Below are positions 1-8,627 of a DNA stretch of 64,000 bases, piece by piece. The notes below the pieces were generated by a model that had not been told where the DNA came from, made no database searches, and saw only the letters and a program-made list of their open reading frames with translations. Every line of letters starts with the position of its first letter. The first letter of the stretch is position 1. The stretch spans positions 1,612,001 to 1,676,000 of the forward strand of contig NZ_AP025483.1 in assembly GCF_024347455.1 (NCBI RefSeq), in the 5' to 3' direction. The position numbers and the translations under genes were made by a program. Origin of the DNA: Vibrio echinoideorum. Its GTDB lineage: Bacteria; Pseudomonadota; Gammaproteobacteria; Enterobacterales; Vibrionaceae.

Positions 1-234
1 CGTTAGCTCATTGCCGGACACAAAGATATGGCCTTTTTGGTGCTCTTCTAATCGGTTAATACAACGAATCATCGTTGATTTCCCTGAACCTGAAGGGCCA
101 CAAATAACGATTTTTTCGCCTTTTTTAACTTCCAAGTTGATGTTTTTAAGAACGTGGAACTCACCGTACCACTTGTTCATGTCTTTTAACTCGATCATAA
201 GACCTTGAGAGTTGTTTTCTGTTTGCTGCGTCAT
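1..234 (-). CDS. aapP: Amino-acid ABC transporter ATPase, N-terminal part (runs off the window)
   Basis: This is the ATP-hydrolysing subunit of a general L-amino-acid importer, acting at the cytoplasmic face of the inner membrane. Only the first 78 codons are present and the gene continues beyond base 1. The visible part begins MTQQTENN, continues with the A-loop region (NKWYGEFHVL) typical of polar amino-acid ABC ATPases, and has a clean Walker A motif GPSGSGKST at about residues 48-56. It follows the permease gene aapM by 22 bases on the same strand, so it is the last gene of an aapJQMP operon. The symbol rests on the operon order (binding protein, two long permeases, ATPase), which fits the Aap/YhdWXYZ class. 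Confidence 0.9.
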   Translation of the reverse strand, partial: MTQQTENNSQGLMIELKDMNKWYGEFHVLKNINLEVKKGEKIVICGPSGSGKSTMIRCINRLEEHQKGHIFVSGNELT

Positions 235-256
235 AATACGTCCTTGATCTTGTTAA

Positions 257-1354
257 TTATCGTTTGTGACCGGTGTGAAGTTTGTTTTCTAGCCAGATCG
301 AATATCTCGACATGCCAAAACAAAACACCCAGAACACTAACGCGACAAATACATAACTTTCTGTGGAGAAACCAAGCCATTCAGGATCGGTATTCGCGGC
401 TTGGCCTATCCCTAGTACATCAAACATACCGATAATCAAAACAAGACTGGTATCTTTGAACAAGCCAATAAAGGTGTTCACAATTGAAGGAATCGTGATT
501 TTTAGAGCTTGAGGAAGAATGATAAGCCCGGTCTTTTTCCAGTAGCTCAACCCCAGCGCATCAGCTGCTTCGTATTGACCCTTTGGTATTGCTTGTAAAC
601 CACCACGAATTACTTCTGCCATGTAAGCCGCACTGAACAGCACAACACCGACAAGCGCCCTGATCAGTTTGTCAGTCTCCATTCCTTCAGACAAAAATAA
701 AGGTAGCATTACCGATGCCATGAATAGAACCGTGATAAGCGGAACACCACGCCAGATTTCAATGTAAACGGTACACATACTGCGGATTATCGGCATGTCT
801 GAACGTCGACCTAGCGCTAGCGCTACACCGATTGGTAGAGAAACAACAATACCGACGAGAGCAATGATTAATGTAACCAGTAATCCGCCCCATTTATGTG
901 TATCAACCACTTCCAACCCGAAGATACCGCCGTAAAGAAGACCAGCGATCAAGAAAGGGTAAATGTTTACAAAAAATAACCAGATCCACGTACGTTTAGG
1001 TGTTTTTTCGTAAGCTAATATAGCGACAAAAAAGGCTAAAGTTGCGTAAAAAAGGCGAGGTCGCCACAGCTCAGCTTCAGGGTAGAAGCCATACATGAAC
1101 TGGTCCCAACGAACGCTAATAAAAACCCAACAAGCGCCATCACTTGTACAAGCATCTCGAGTTGTTCCTATCCAATCAGCATTAATGAACGCCCAATCTG
1201 CTACTGCCCAAAGTAAAGTGAAAGCAAAGTAACCAAGAATAACGGTTACTACACTGTTTACTGGTCCATTAAATAGATTTTTTCGTAACCAACCGACAGG
1301 GCCAACGGTATTCGCTGGAGGCGGAAGGTCAGGTTGAAATTGATGTGTACTCAT
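257..1354 (-). CDS. aapM: Amino-acid ABC transporter permease, AapM type
   Basis: Inner-membrane permease of the Aap general L-amino-acid importer; with AapQ it forms the translocation channel. The protein has 365 residues, longer than ordinary His/Glu-type permeases, with an extended N-terminal membrane part (about residues 30-160) before the conserved BPD_transp_1 core. The EAA loop, which contacts the ATPase, is visible as GQYEAADALGLSYWKK near residues 275-290. The start codon follows the aapQ stop by one base, so translation is probably coupled. The assignment as M rather than Q rests on order after the binding protein and on length. Confidence 0.9.
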   Translation of the reverse strand: MSTHQFQPDLPPPANTVGPVGWLRKNLFNGPVNSVVTVILGYFAFTLLWAVADWAFINADWIGTTRDACTSDGACWVFISVRWDQFMYGFYPEAELWRPRLFYATLAFFVAILAYEKTPKRTWIWLFFVNIYPFLIAGLLYGGIFGLEVVDTHKWGGLLVTLIIALVGIVVSLPIGVALALGRRSDMPIIRSMCTVYIEIWRGVPLITVLFMASVMLPLFLSEGMETDKLIRALVGVVLFSAAYMAEVIRGGLQAIPKGQYEAADALGLSYWKKTGLIILPQALKITIPSIVNTFIGLFKDTSLVLIIGMFDVLGIGQAANTDPEWLGFSTESYVFVALVFWVFCFGMSRYSIWLENKLHTGHKR

Positions 1355-1355
1355 C

Positions 1356-2561
1356 TTATCTCTCCACCAACGCTACTTTGCGGTTGTATATGTTCATTAG
1401 AGCGGACGTTAATAGGCTTAAGGTCAGGTAGACGCCCATTGTCATCGCGATTACTTCGATAGCTTGCCCTGTTTGGTTCAATGTTGTGCCTGCAAATACA
1501 GAGACAAGATCGGGATAACCAATTGCCATCGCCAATGATGAGTTTTTGGTCAGGTTCAAATACTGACTGGTTAGTGGTGGGATAATAATTCTTAATGCCT
1601 GTGGAATAATCACAAGCTTAAGTGTTCTCGAACGTGGGATACCTAGAGACATCGCGGCCTCTGTTTGTCCATGGTTTACAGCATTTATACCTGAGCGAAC
1701 AATCTCCGCGATGAAAGCTGCTGTGTAGATACTTAAAGCAAGCATTAACGCGGCAAGCTCAGGAATGATGCTAATACCGCCTTTGAAGTTAAACCCTTTC
1801 AAAACAGGGTATTCAGCAGAGATAGGCATGCCCATAACAAAATAAGTGATTAGTGGTAAGCCAACAATCAATGCTGCTGCGATACGCACCATCGGTGTTT
1901 GCTGACCCGTTAATTTCTGCTTATTGTTGGCCCAAATGTTGATGAAAAATGTAGCGACGATTCCGGCAATTAATATCGCGATGACAATGCTGCTGCCTTG
2001 CTCCAATACTGGTGCAGGAAAATACAAACCACGAACGTTCAAGAAAATGGCTTCGCCAAGACTCATACTTTGACGAGCTGAAGGCAATGCTTGTAAAACG
2101 GCGAAATACCAGAAAAATATTTGTAGAAGAAGAGGGATATTTCGGAATATCTCAATGTAGACAGCTGCAAATCGGCTAACTAACCAATTTGAAGAGAGCC
2201 TAGCAATACCCATACTAAAACCCAGTACCGTGGCTAACATGATGCCCAGCACTGAAACCAGAGCGGTATTGAGAAGACCGATAAAGAAAGTACGACCGTA
2301 TGAGAACGTTTCGTCGTATTCGATGAGGGTTAAGCCGATACCAAAACCAGCTTCTTGGGATAGAAAATCAAAACCAGTGGCGATACCACGGGAATCTAAG
2401 TTAGTGAGTGCGTTATTTACAATCGTGTAAAAGAAAGCGCAGAGAGCTCCGACAGCGAGAATTTGGAAAACGATTGAGCGAAAAGTGGGGTTGTAAAATA
2501 GGTTGGCACTTTTGGGCTGTGGCTTTGCCTGAGCTGGAGAAATAGTTTCATTAGGTTTCAT
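1356..2561 (-). CDS. aapQ: Amino-acid ABC transporter permease, AapQ type
   Basis: First permease of the Aap amino-acid importer, 401 residues, inner membrane. The usual permease core is at the C-terminus, with the EAA loop GQTEAAMSLGIPRSRT around residues 300-315. The N-terminal half carries extra hydrophobic segments and a long soluble insert (residues about 85-110), as is usual for the AapQ branch. It lies 71 bases downstream of the binding-protein gene aapJ and is separated from it by a stem-loop (2592-2613), so the permeases are probably made at a lower level than the periplasmic protein. Confidence 0.9.
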   Translation of the reverse strand: MKPNETISPAQAKPQPKSANLFYNPTFRSIVFQILAVGALCAFFYTIVNNALTNLDSRGIATGFDFLSQEAGFGIGLTLIEYDETFSYGRTFFIGLLNTALVSVLGIMLATVLGFSMGIARLSSNWLVSRFAAVYIEIFRNIPLLLQIFFWYFAVLQALPSARQSMSLGEAIFLNVRGLYFPAPVLEQGSSIVIAILIAGIVATFFINIWANNKQKLTGQQTPMVRIAAALIVGLPLITYFVMGMPISAEYPVLKGFNFKGGISIIPELAALMLALSIYTAAFIAEIVRSGINAVNHGQTEAAMSLGIPRSRTLKLVIIPQALRIIIPPLTSQYLNLTKNSSLAMAIGYPDLVSVFAGTTLNQTGQAIEVIAMTMGVYLTLSLLTSALMNIYNRKVALVER

Positions 2562-2591
2562 ACTACTATAACCTCAAATCCATTTAATAAA

Positions 2592-2613
2592 TAGGGCGGA
2601 AAACTCCGCCCTA
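2592..2613 (-). terminator. Stem-loop between aapJ and aapQ, likely attenuator
   Basis: A perfect nine-base stem (TAGGGCGGA / TCCGCCCTA) with a four-base loop lies between aapJ and aapQ. Read on the minus strand it is followed by an AT-rich stretch rather than a strong T tract. It probably acts as a partial terminator or an mRNA-stabilising hairpin that keeps the binding protein in excess over the membrane subunits. This role is inferred. Confidence 0.6.
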
Positions 2614-2632
2614 ATTGATGCTTGAAAATTTA

Positions 2633-3661
2633 TTAACGGATTGGTGGAGCGTACATAAAGCCGCCCGCATTCCATAATGCATTTACACCACGAGAAATTT
2701 GAAGTGGAGAACCTGTACCAACAGTACGTTCAAAACTCTCACCATAGTTACCGACTTGTTTAATTACTTGGTAACCCCAGTCGTCACGAATGCCAAGGCC
2801 TTTACCTTTAGGACCGTCTACACCAAGAATACGTTTGATGTTTGGATCTTTTGACTTAAGCATTTCGTCAGCATTTTTAGAAGAGATGCCATATTCTTCA
2901 GCGTTAATCATTGCTGAAAGTGTCCATTTAGCTACGTTAAACCATTTGTCATCATCTTGGCGCACTACAGGGCCTAGTGGTTCTTTAGAGATGATTTCAG
3001 GAAGTACTTGTGCAGACTTTGGATCAGCAAGATTCAGGCGAAGTGCGTATAGACCAGATTGGTCAGTCGTTAGTACGTCACAACGACCAGCGTCGAAACC
3101 TTTAGATGTTTGCGCTGCTGTATCAAATACCACTGGCTTGTAAGTCATGCCACTGTTACGGAAGTAATCGGCTAAGTTAAGTTCAGTCGTTGTACCTGAT
3201 TGAACACATACTGAAGCGCCATCAAGCTCTTGAGCACTTGTAAGGCCTAGTTCTTTTTTAACCATGAAGCCTTGACCATCGTAGTAGTTTACACCTACGA
3301 AGTTGAGACCTAGGGCACTGTCACGATGTAATGTCCATGTTGTGTTACGAGATAGTACGTCGATTTCACCAGATTGAAGCGCGGTAAAACGCTCTTTTGC
3401 TGTTAGAGGTACATACTTAACTTTAGTTTTGTCACCGAGTACAGCCGCTGCAAGCGCTTGACAATACTCAACATCGATTCCTTCCCATTCACCTTTTGAG
3501 TTAGGGTTAGAGAACCCTGGAAGACCGGTACTTACACCACAAGTTAAAAAGCCTTGAGATGTGACTTTGTCCAGAGTGCTTTCTGCCGCTGATGCTGATG
3601 TTGCCATCATCGCAGTTGATGCAGCTACTACTGAAGCAAGAAGTGTTAGTTTATTTGTCAT
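2633..3661 (-). CDS. aapJ: Periplasmic general amino-acid-binding protein
   Basis: Substrate-binding protein that captures amino acids in the periplasm and hands them to AapQMP. The 342 residues start with a signal peptide (MTNKLTLLASVVAAS..., cleavage probably after ATSASA near residue 25). The mature part has the SBP_bac_3 pattern: LDKVTSQGFLTCGVSTGLPGFS, then GEWEGIDVEYCQALAAAVLGD, and a C-terminal GDDWGY-like segment. It is the first gene of the operon and has a long upstream region (3662-4142), where the operon promoter must lie. Substrate range cannot be read from the sequence. Confidence 0.92.
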   Translation of the reverse strand: MTNKLTLLASVVAASTAMMATSASAAESTLDKVTSQGFLTCGVSTGLPGFSNPNSKGEWEGIDVEYCQALAAAVLGDKTKVKYVPLTAKERFTALQSGEIDVLSRNTTWTLHRDSALGLNFVGVNYYDGQGFMVKKELGLTSAQELDGASVCVQSGTTTELNLADYFRNSGMTYKPVVFDTAAQTSKGFDAGRCDVLTTDQSGLYALRLNLADPKSAQVLPEIISKEPLGPVVRQDDDKWFNVAKWTLSAMINAEEYGISSKNADEMLKSKDPNIKRILGVDGPKGKGLGIRDDWGYQVIKQVGNYGESFERTVGTGSPLQISRGVNALWNAGGFMYAPPIR

Positions 3662-4142
3662 TTGTATCCTTCCTTGTTAACCAGGTGACACCTGATACTC
3701 GTGCTCATTTGAGTTTTTCTATATGTGTTACGTTTTCTATGACCTTGTTACTCAAATCAAACGGGTTGCATTTTGCAAATGAAACTGTGTGCGATTTAAA
3801 CAACTATTTATAAGGTTAGGAAAGGATCCGTACTTTCACAAATGTATAATTTAAAAAGAATTTTGAATGAAATCACAAATCCGAACACAATTAGAATGAC
3901 CAAATGTTAACTTAATGTAAATAGTGCAGCGGCTCACACTGTTGGTGCAACAAGATTTAGATTTTTATATTGATAATTGACTAGGTAAATATTCTGAATC
4001 AACATCACAATACTGAAACATTAAACTTCAGAAAGATTGAAATTTGGTGGATAAATATTTTTATTACACTTGGGTAGTTATTAATATGCTCCAAATTTGG
4101 TAGCATGGTTGAATAGTTATTGAAGTCGTCTCAAGGAAGAAC
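3662..4142. other. Divergent intergenic region upstream of aapJ and the siroheme-like gene
   Basis: This 481-base AT-rich gap separates two divergent genes and must hold both promoters. No credible coding frame, repeat or structured RNA was seen. Several TTGACT/TAAATA-like pairs are present but none is convincing enough to name as a promoter. Confidence 0.5.
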
Positions 4143-5084
4143 ATGCGTTATTTCCCAATGTTTTTAGATGTAGAGAATAAGCCAGTTCTAGTGGTTGGTG
4201 GGGGTGAGGTTGCTTGCCGAAAAGTCGACAGTTTGTTAAGAGCAGGGGCGAATGTAACGGTAGTGTCTCCCAAGGTTGCGCCTTACTTAAAGCAGTTAGT
4301 TGACGAGAGTAAACTTCATTGGGTTCAAAACTTTTACTCGTCACAAATTATCTCGGAAAATTATTTGCAGGTATGGGCTACAACAGACAACCCGAACTTG
4401 AACCATCAAGTACATAATGATGCGAAAAAACTGGGTATTTTAGTCAATGTAGTGGATGACTTGCCTTACTGTGACTTCATCACTCCATCTATAATAAATC
4501 GCGGAAGAATCCAAATTGCGATCTCTAGCGGTGGTGCATCGCCTGTTTTGGTAAGAAATATTAGAGAAAAACTCGAAACTGTGCTTCCGCAAAATATAGG
4601 TTTGATTGCAGACTTTGGTGCATCAAAACGCAATTCAATCAAAGAGTCGTTTCCTACTGTCGATGAGCGTCGCAAGTTTTGGGAGCGATTCTTGTCATCA
4701 AGCTTTATCGAACAGGTCGTAGATAGAGAGCAATTAGAAGCGTTTTACCAACAAGCGTTGACCGAAGGTGTAGACAATGAAGGGCGGGTAACCTGGATTG
4801 AATTCGATCAAGATGTCGAGCTTTTATCTATGAAAGCGTTGCGCTTGATGCAAGAGGCAGAGCTGGTATTGTCACCGAGTGATTGCCCATTCGAATTCGT
4901 TGATCTGTGCCGCCGTGACGCAGAAAGGGAGAGTTATGATAACAGTGGTGAGCTCTCTACCAAGCTAGAACATGCAAGAACTCAGAACTTACGAGTGTGT
5001 GTGTTCATTCCACCAGCGAGCGTAGAGTTTAATTTACTGGCAGGTAAAGACCTGAAACTGTCTGTTGCTAAAGTACTTAGTTGA
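4143..5084 (+). CDS. Siroheme synthase-like protein (CysG N-terminal half plus degenerate C-terminal half)
   Basis: The N-terminal 150 residues match precorrin-2 dehydrogenase/sirohydrochlorin ferrochelatase: an NAD-binding Rossmann start (VLVVGGGEVACRKVDSLL, residues 15-32), the NVVDD segment that carries the catalytic Asp region (about residue 107), and the SSGGASPVLVR motif near residue 130. The C-terminal part from about residue 215 still resembles the start of the CysG uroporphyrinogen methyltransferase domain (LLSMKALRLMQEAELVLSP, then CRRDAERESY). The glycine-rich SAM-binding loop is not recognisable there and the domain stops after about 100 residues. Full CysG has about 460 residues; this protein has 313. 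It is probably still a dehydrogenase/chelatase, with the methylation step supplied elsewhere. Confidence 0.8.
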   Translation: MRYFPMFLDVENKPVLVVGGGEVACRKVDSLLRAGANVTVVSPKVAPYLKQLVDESKLHWVQNFYSSQIISENYLQVWATTDNPNLNHQVHNDAKKLGILVNVVDDLPYCDFITPSIINRGRIQIAISSGGASPVLVRNIREKLETVLPQNIGLIADFGASKRNSIKESFPTVDERRKFWERFLSSSFIEQVVDREQLEAFYQQALTEGVDNEGRVTWIEFDQDVELLSMKALRLMQEAELVLSPSDCPFEFVDLCRRDAERESYDNSGELSTKLEHARTQNLRVCVFIPPASVEFNLLAGKDLKLSVAKVLS

Positions 5085-5166
5085 GTTGACAGATTTTAGC
5101 TGAAGCGAGCGTTTTCTAGTTGTTTGAAATCGGCTAGAGGCCCTGAATAAGACTGAGCTGATAAAT

Positions 5167-5197
5167 AAAAAGCCACTTCCCAAAAGAAGTGGCTTTT
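5167..5197. terminator. Bidirectional terminator between the siroheme-like gene and yajQ
   Basis: An 11-base stem AAAAGCCACTT / AAGTGGCTTTT flanks an eight-base loop, giving a T tract on both strands. It lies between the convergent genes 4143-5084 (+) and yajQ (-) and can end transcription from both sides. Confidence 0.85.
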
Positions 5198-5266
5198 TGC
5201 TATTTCGAACACGACATTGTGCTGATGAATGAGCAACCTAAATAAGTGGTCGCTCAAACTCAAAAA

Positions 5267-5749
5267 TTAGTCGCGGAAGTTGTCAAATTGGAAAGGTTGA
5301 CCAAGCTCGCCGCTACGAACTAAAGCCATAACAGCTTGTAGATCGTCGCGCTTCTTACCCGTTACACGAACTTTTTCGCCTTGGATAGCAACTTGAACTT
5401 TCACTTTGTTATCTTTGATTAGCTTAACGATTTTCTTAGCAACATCCGCTTCGATGCCTTGCTTGAAAACAACCGTTTGGTGCCAAGTACGACCTGTTTG
5501 GTCAGCCGCTTTCGCTTCCATCGCATTCGGATCAACATTACGCTTTGTTAGGTTGCTACGAAGGATGTCGCGCATCTGCTTCAGTTGGAAATCGTCTTGA
5601 GCACTCAGCTTTACGGATTCATCTTTGTAATCAAAGCTAGCGTCTACACCACGAAAATCGAAACGAGTCGAAAGCTCACGGTTAGCGTTGTCTACAGCGT
5701 TACGCAGTTCTACTGATTCTACTTCAGAGATAATGTCAAATGATGGCAT
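5267..5749 (-). CDS. yajQ: YajQ family nucleotide-binding protein
   Basis: A 160-residue member of the YajQ family, made of two ferredoxin-like folds that bind nucleotides; in other bacteria relatives bind cyclic di-GMP or act with transcription factors. The N-terminus [22 protein letters not shown] and the segment [12 protein letters not shown] are diagnostic, and the length is typical. It lies 12 bases downstream of the DAHP synthase gene on the same strand and is probably cotranscribed with it. The cellular role in this organism is not shown by the sequence. Confidence 0.95.
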   Translation of the reverse strand: MPSFDIISEVESVELRNAVDNANRELSTRFDFRGVDASFDYKDESVKLSAQDDFQLKQMRDILRSNLTKRNVDPNAMEAKAADQTGRTWHQTVVFKQGIEADVAKKIVKLIKDNKVKVQVAIQGEKVRVTGKKRDDLQAVMALVRSGELGQPFQFDNFRD

Positions 5750-5761
5750 TGTGTTAGGTCC

Positions 5762-6820
5762 TTAAGCTAAATTTCTATCTTTAATTGCCGTTGCAAGCAT
5801 GTCTAGCATTGTTGCAGTATCTTCCCAGCTTAAGCATGGGTCAGTGATAGACTTGCCGTACTCTAGGTTATTGATGTCTGTCATTGGCTGGTTACCTTCA
5901 ACAATGAAGCTTTCCGCCATGATACCTGCAATTTGATTTTTGTTAGATTTGATCTGTTCACAAATATCTTGTGCAACGTCTAGCTGCTTACGGTGTTGTT
6001 TCTGACAGTTAGCGTGGCTAAAGTCGACAACTAAGCGCTCAGGAAGGTTAACTTCTGCCAGTTGCTTACATGCGTTTTCAACAGATTCAGCGTCGAAGTT
6101 AGGACCTTTATCACCACCACGCAGAATTACGTGACCGTATGGGTTACCAGAAGTACGGTAAACCGTCATGCGACCGTTCTTATCTGGAGAGTAGAAGTAG
6201 TGTGAAGCATGTGCAGCACGAATCGCATCGATAGCAATTTTGATGTTGCCGTTAGTTGCGTTCTTGAAGCCAACTGGGCAAGACAATGCTGACGCCATTT
6301 CACGGTGAATCTGAGATTCAGTTGTACGAGCACCAATTGCGCCCCAAGTGATCAGGTCTGCAATGTATTGGCCCGTGATCATATCAAGGAATTCAGTTGC
6401 AGTAGCAAGACCAAGCTTATTGATATCCAATAGAAGCTTACGAGCTTTGTTTAAGCCTGTTTCAAGTGCATATGAGCCATCAAGGTTAGGATCGGTAATC
6501 AAACCTTTCCAACCTACAACGGTACGAGGTTTCTCGAAGTAGGTTCTCATTACTACGAACAGCTCATCTTTGTACTGTTCTTGAATTTGGCTTAGACGCT
6601 CAGCGTAATCAAGAGCCGCATCTGTGTCATGAACAGAGCAAGGGCCAACGATAACTAATAGGCGGTTATCACGACCTGTTAAGATATCTTCGATTTGGCG
6701 GCGAGAATTTTTAATGCGCTCAGCAACGTCGTCAGTAATAGGATGTGCATTGCCTAATTCGGCAGGAGTTGGCATAGGACCCAGAGCTTGGGTTCTCAAC
6801 TCATCAGTTTTTAATGGCAT
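5762..6820 (-). CDS. 3-deoxy-7-phosphoheptulonate (DAHP) synthase, AroG/F/H class
   Basis: Catalyses condensation of phosphoenolpyruvate and erythrose 4-phosphate, the first step of the shikimate pathway, in the cytoplasm. The 352-residue length and the motifs VGPCSVHD (residues about 58-65), MRTYFEKPRT, GARTTESQ, and DFSHANCQKQH are those of class I-alpha DAHP synthases; Cys61 and the His in SHAN belong to the metal site. Which aromatic amino acid inhibits it cannot be settled by eye, so no symbol is given. In enteric bacteria aroH sits beside ppsA/ppsR, and here the next divergent gene is a PEP-synthase-like fragment, which favours an aroH-like context. Confidence 0.93.
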   Translation of the reverse strand: MPLKTDELRTQALGPMPTPAELGNAHPITDDVAERIKNSRRQIEDILTGRDNRLLVIVGPCSVHDTDAALDYAERLSQIQEQYKDELFVVMRTYFEKPRTVVGWKGLITDPNLDGSYALETGLNKARKLLLDINKLGLATATEFLDMITGQYIADLITWGAIGARTTESQIHREMASALSCPVGFKNATNGNIKIAIDAIRAAHASHYFYSPDKNGRMTVYRTSGNPYGHVILRGGDKGPNFDAESVENACKQLAEVNLPERLVVDFSHANCQKQHRKQLDVAQDICEQIKSNKNQIAGIMAESFIVEGNQPMTDINNLEYGKSITDPCLSWEDTATMLDMLATAIKDRNLA

Positions 6821-7027
6821 GTGATAGCTTTTTTATTCTATTGCGAAGTGGTTAAGATAACGGAATTGAACAGAGGAATAAACTCTCTTAAGTCAAAGTT
6901 ATCTCTGTTATTGCTAATATTCTTATTTTTATCAGCAGCCCAGCGTCAAATAAGGGATTTTCACTTGTATTAACAGGCAGCTATCGGTATTTTCGTTTGA
7001 ACACAACATAAAAATGCTGGAGCAGCA

Positions 7028-7915
7028 ATGACTCAAGAAAATCAAAGCACTTTGCACCCAGAACTGGTCTTAGGTGATGTGCTGCCTTCTTATAACGATA
7101 ATAATAATTCCAACCACTTATACGTTTCACTATCTGAGTTGATAATGGATCGTGTCTTCTACCATCCAAGTATAGAAAGCCATTTAGAAACTCTTTCTGA
7201 TATAGAAAAAACCTCGTTGAATGCCATTCTTGGCGATAAAAGTGTCGATGAACATTTTGTTTCTACACTTGTTGTTGCAATTCAAGCGGCAATTCAACCT
7301 AGTCATACTAAAATACGAATTGCTTTGAGCAGCGCAGACAGCTTTGGCTTTCGTTCATTGCTAGGCGGTAGCTGTGAAGTAGAAGAAGTTAACCCGGCGC
7401 TTGGCGTTCGTGGTGTGGCTCGCTACGCGACACAGGAATACAGCAAGGCGTTCGCGCTAGAGTGTCAGGTAATCAAGACACTGCGAGAGCATGGTATCAA
7501 CGTTGAAGTGGTTGTTCCTTACGTTCGCGCACTAAGTGATGCCGCTAAGATTATCGATTTGCTCGCAGAGCAAGGTTTACCGCGTGGGCTGAATGGTTTG
7601 AAAGTTCTGTTCTCTTGCGACGTGCCATCAGCGGTATTGCTGAGTGAACGATTACTGCATTACTTTGATGGTGTTGTCGTTAATGTTGATAGCTTAGCGT
7701 CTTTCACATTAGGTGTAGATAAGCAAAATGAAAGTCAGCAACATGCTTTTGACCCTCAAAACGAGGCTGTAATTACCTTATTGGATATGATCGTTAAAGC
7801 AACGCTTCATGCGAAGAAACCAGTATTATTGGTAACTCAAGGGTTGATTGACTATCCTCGCTTACAAGGTTACATCGCTGACCTTGAAGGTGTTGAAACG
7901 GTGGTTACCGCGTAA
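7028..7915 (+). CDS. Orphan PEP-synthase C-terminal-domain protein, probably not catalytic
   Basis: The 295-residue protein aligns with the C-terminal TIM-barrel (PEP-utilising) domain of phosphoenolpyruvate synthase and lacks the N-terminal ATP and phospho-histidine domains. Recognisable parts are SFGFRSLLGGSCEVEEVNPALGVRG (substrate arginines), YSKAFALECQVIKTLREHG, VVPYVR and GLPRGLNGLKVLFSCDVPSAVLLSE. The usual SIGSNDLTQLTLG strand reads VVNVDSLASFTLG. The usual GICGQ(A/G)PSD, with its catalytic Cys, reads LLVTQGLIDYP, so the Cys is missing. It probably binds PEP or a partner rather than making it. It is divergent from the DAHP synthase gene, whose substrate is PEP. Confidence 0.75.
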   Translation: MTQENQSTLHPELVLGDVLPSYNDNNNSNHLYVSLSELIMDRVFYHPSIESHLETLSDIEKTSLNAILGDKSVDEHFVSTLVVAIQAAIQPSHTKIRIALSSADSFGFRSLLGGSCEVEEVNPALGVRGVARYATQEYSKAFALECQVIKTLREHGINVEVVVPYVRALSDAAKIIDLLAEQGLPRGLNGLKVLFSCDVPSAVLLSERLLHYFDGVVVNVDSLASFTLGVDKQNESQQHAFDPQNEAVITLLDMIVKATLHAKKPVLLVTQGLIDYPRLQGYIADLEGVETVVTA

Positions 7916-7964
7916 ACAATTAGCCAGTTGCACAATTTCTTGAAGCTCTAATGCTTTGAGAATG

Positions 7965-8002
7965 AAAGAGATATCATTGTTCGATGGTATCTCTTTTTTG
8001 TA
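7965..8002 (+). terminator. Terminator after the PEP-synthase-like gene
   Basis: A 13-base stem with one wobble (AAAGAGATATCAT / ATGGTATCTCTTT) followed by a T run lies 50 bases after the stop codon. Confidence 0.8.
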
Positions 8003-8071
8003 ACATTTTTTTGACATTTCGATCTTGAATCTATTAACTGGTCAGAGGACTAATTATGCTAGGTGACTCGG

Positions 8072-8557
8072 ATGTTAACCCCTTTACAAAAAGCTAATCT
8101 CTACTTAACTATGTTTGGTATGTTCAAAGTACCGTTAATTTGGTTATGTCGGCCGAAGTTACTTGCCCTTGATGATAAGCATGTCGAACTTAAGATCCCT
8201 CTTAAAAGAAGAACTAAGAATCACTTAAATAGTATGTATTTTGGTGTATTAGCTGTGGGAGCTGATGTTGCAGGGGGCTTTCTTGCGATGAGCAAATCTC
8301 AACAGCAAGGAGAAAAAATATCGTTGGCATTTAAAGAGGTCACCGGCAATTTCTTGAAGCGCCCTGAAGCCGATGTGCATTTTACATGTAACGATGGTGA
8401 ACTCATTAATACTATGCTGGCTGAAACAATGTCGACGGGTGAACGTGTTAATCAAGCCGTAACGATTATCGCGACTTGTCCTTCTTTACATGGTGATGAG
8501 CCAATGGCAGAGTTTCAGCTGACACTGTCTATTAAGAAAGTCCCTTCCAGACGTTAA
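8072..8557 (+). CDS. DUF4442 hot-dog-fold protein (thioesterase-like)
   Basis: A 161-residue protein resembling DUF4442/PaaI-like hot-dog proteins. A central helix region (NSMYFGVLAVGADVAGGFLAM, residues 55-75) is followed by beta strands typical of that fold. Members are presumed acyl-CoA thioesterases, but no activity can be read here. A GTG start nine bases upstream (8063) is possible. The ATG at 8072 is preferred because AGGTGA sits five bases before it. It is monocistronic, between two terminators. Confidence 0.7.
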   Translation: MLTPLQKANLYLTMFGMFKVPLIWLCRPKLLALDDKHVELKIPLKRRTKNHLNSMYFGVLAVGADVAGGFLAMSKSQQQGEKISLAFKEVTGNFLKRPEADVHFTCNDGELINTMLAETMSTGERVNQAVTIIATCPSLHGDEPMAEFQLTLSIKKVPSRR

Positions 8558-8587
8558 TCTTCATTTCGAGCAATGATAAACCAAAAC

Positions 8588-8627
8588 TGCAGTATGCGAT
8601 TTAGTAGCTACATACTGCAATTCTTTT
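8588..8627 (+). terminator. Terminator-like stem-loop
   Basis: TGCAGTATG and CATACTGCA form a nine-base stem with a 14-base loop, followed by ATTCTTTT. It lies between the convergent DUF4442 gene and the large unknown gene 8626-9981. Confidence 0.65.
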
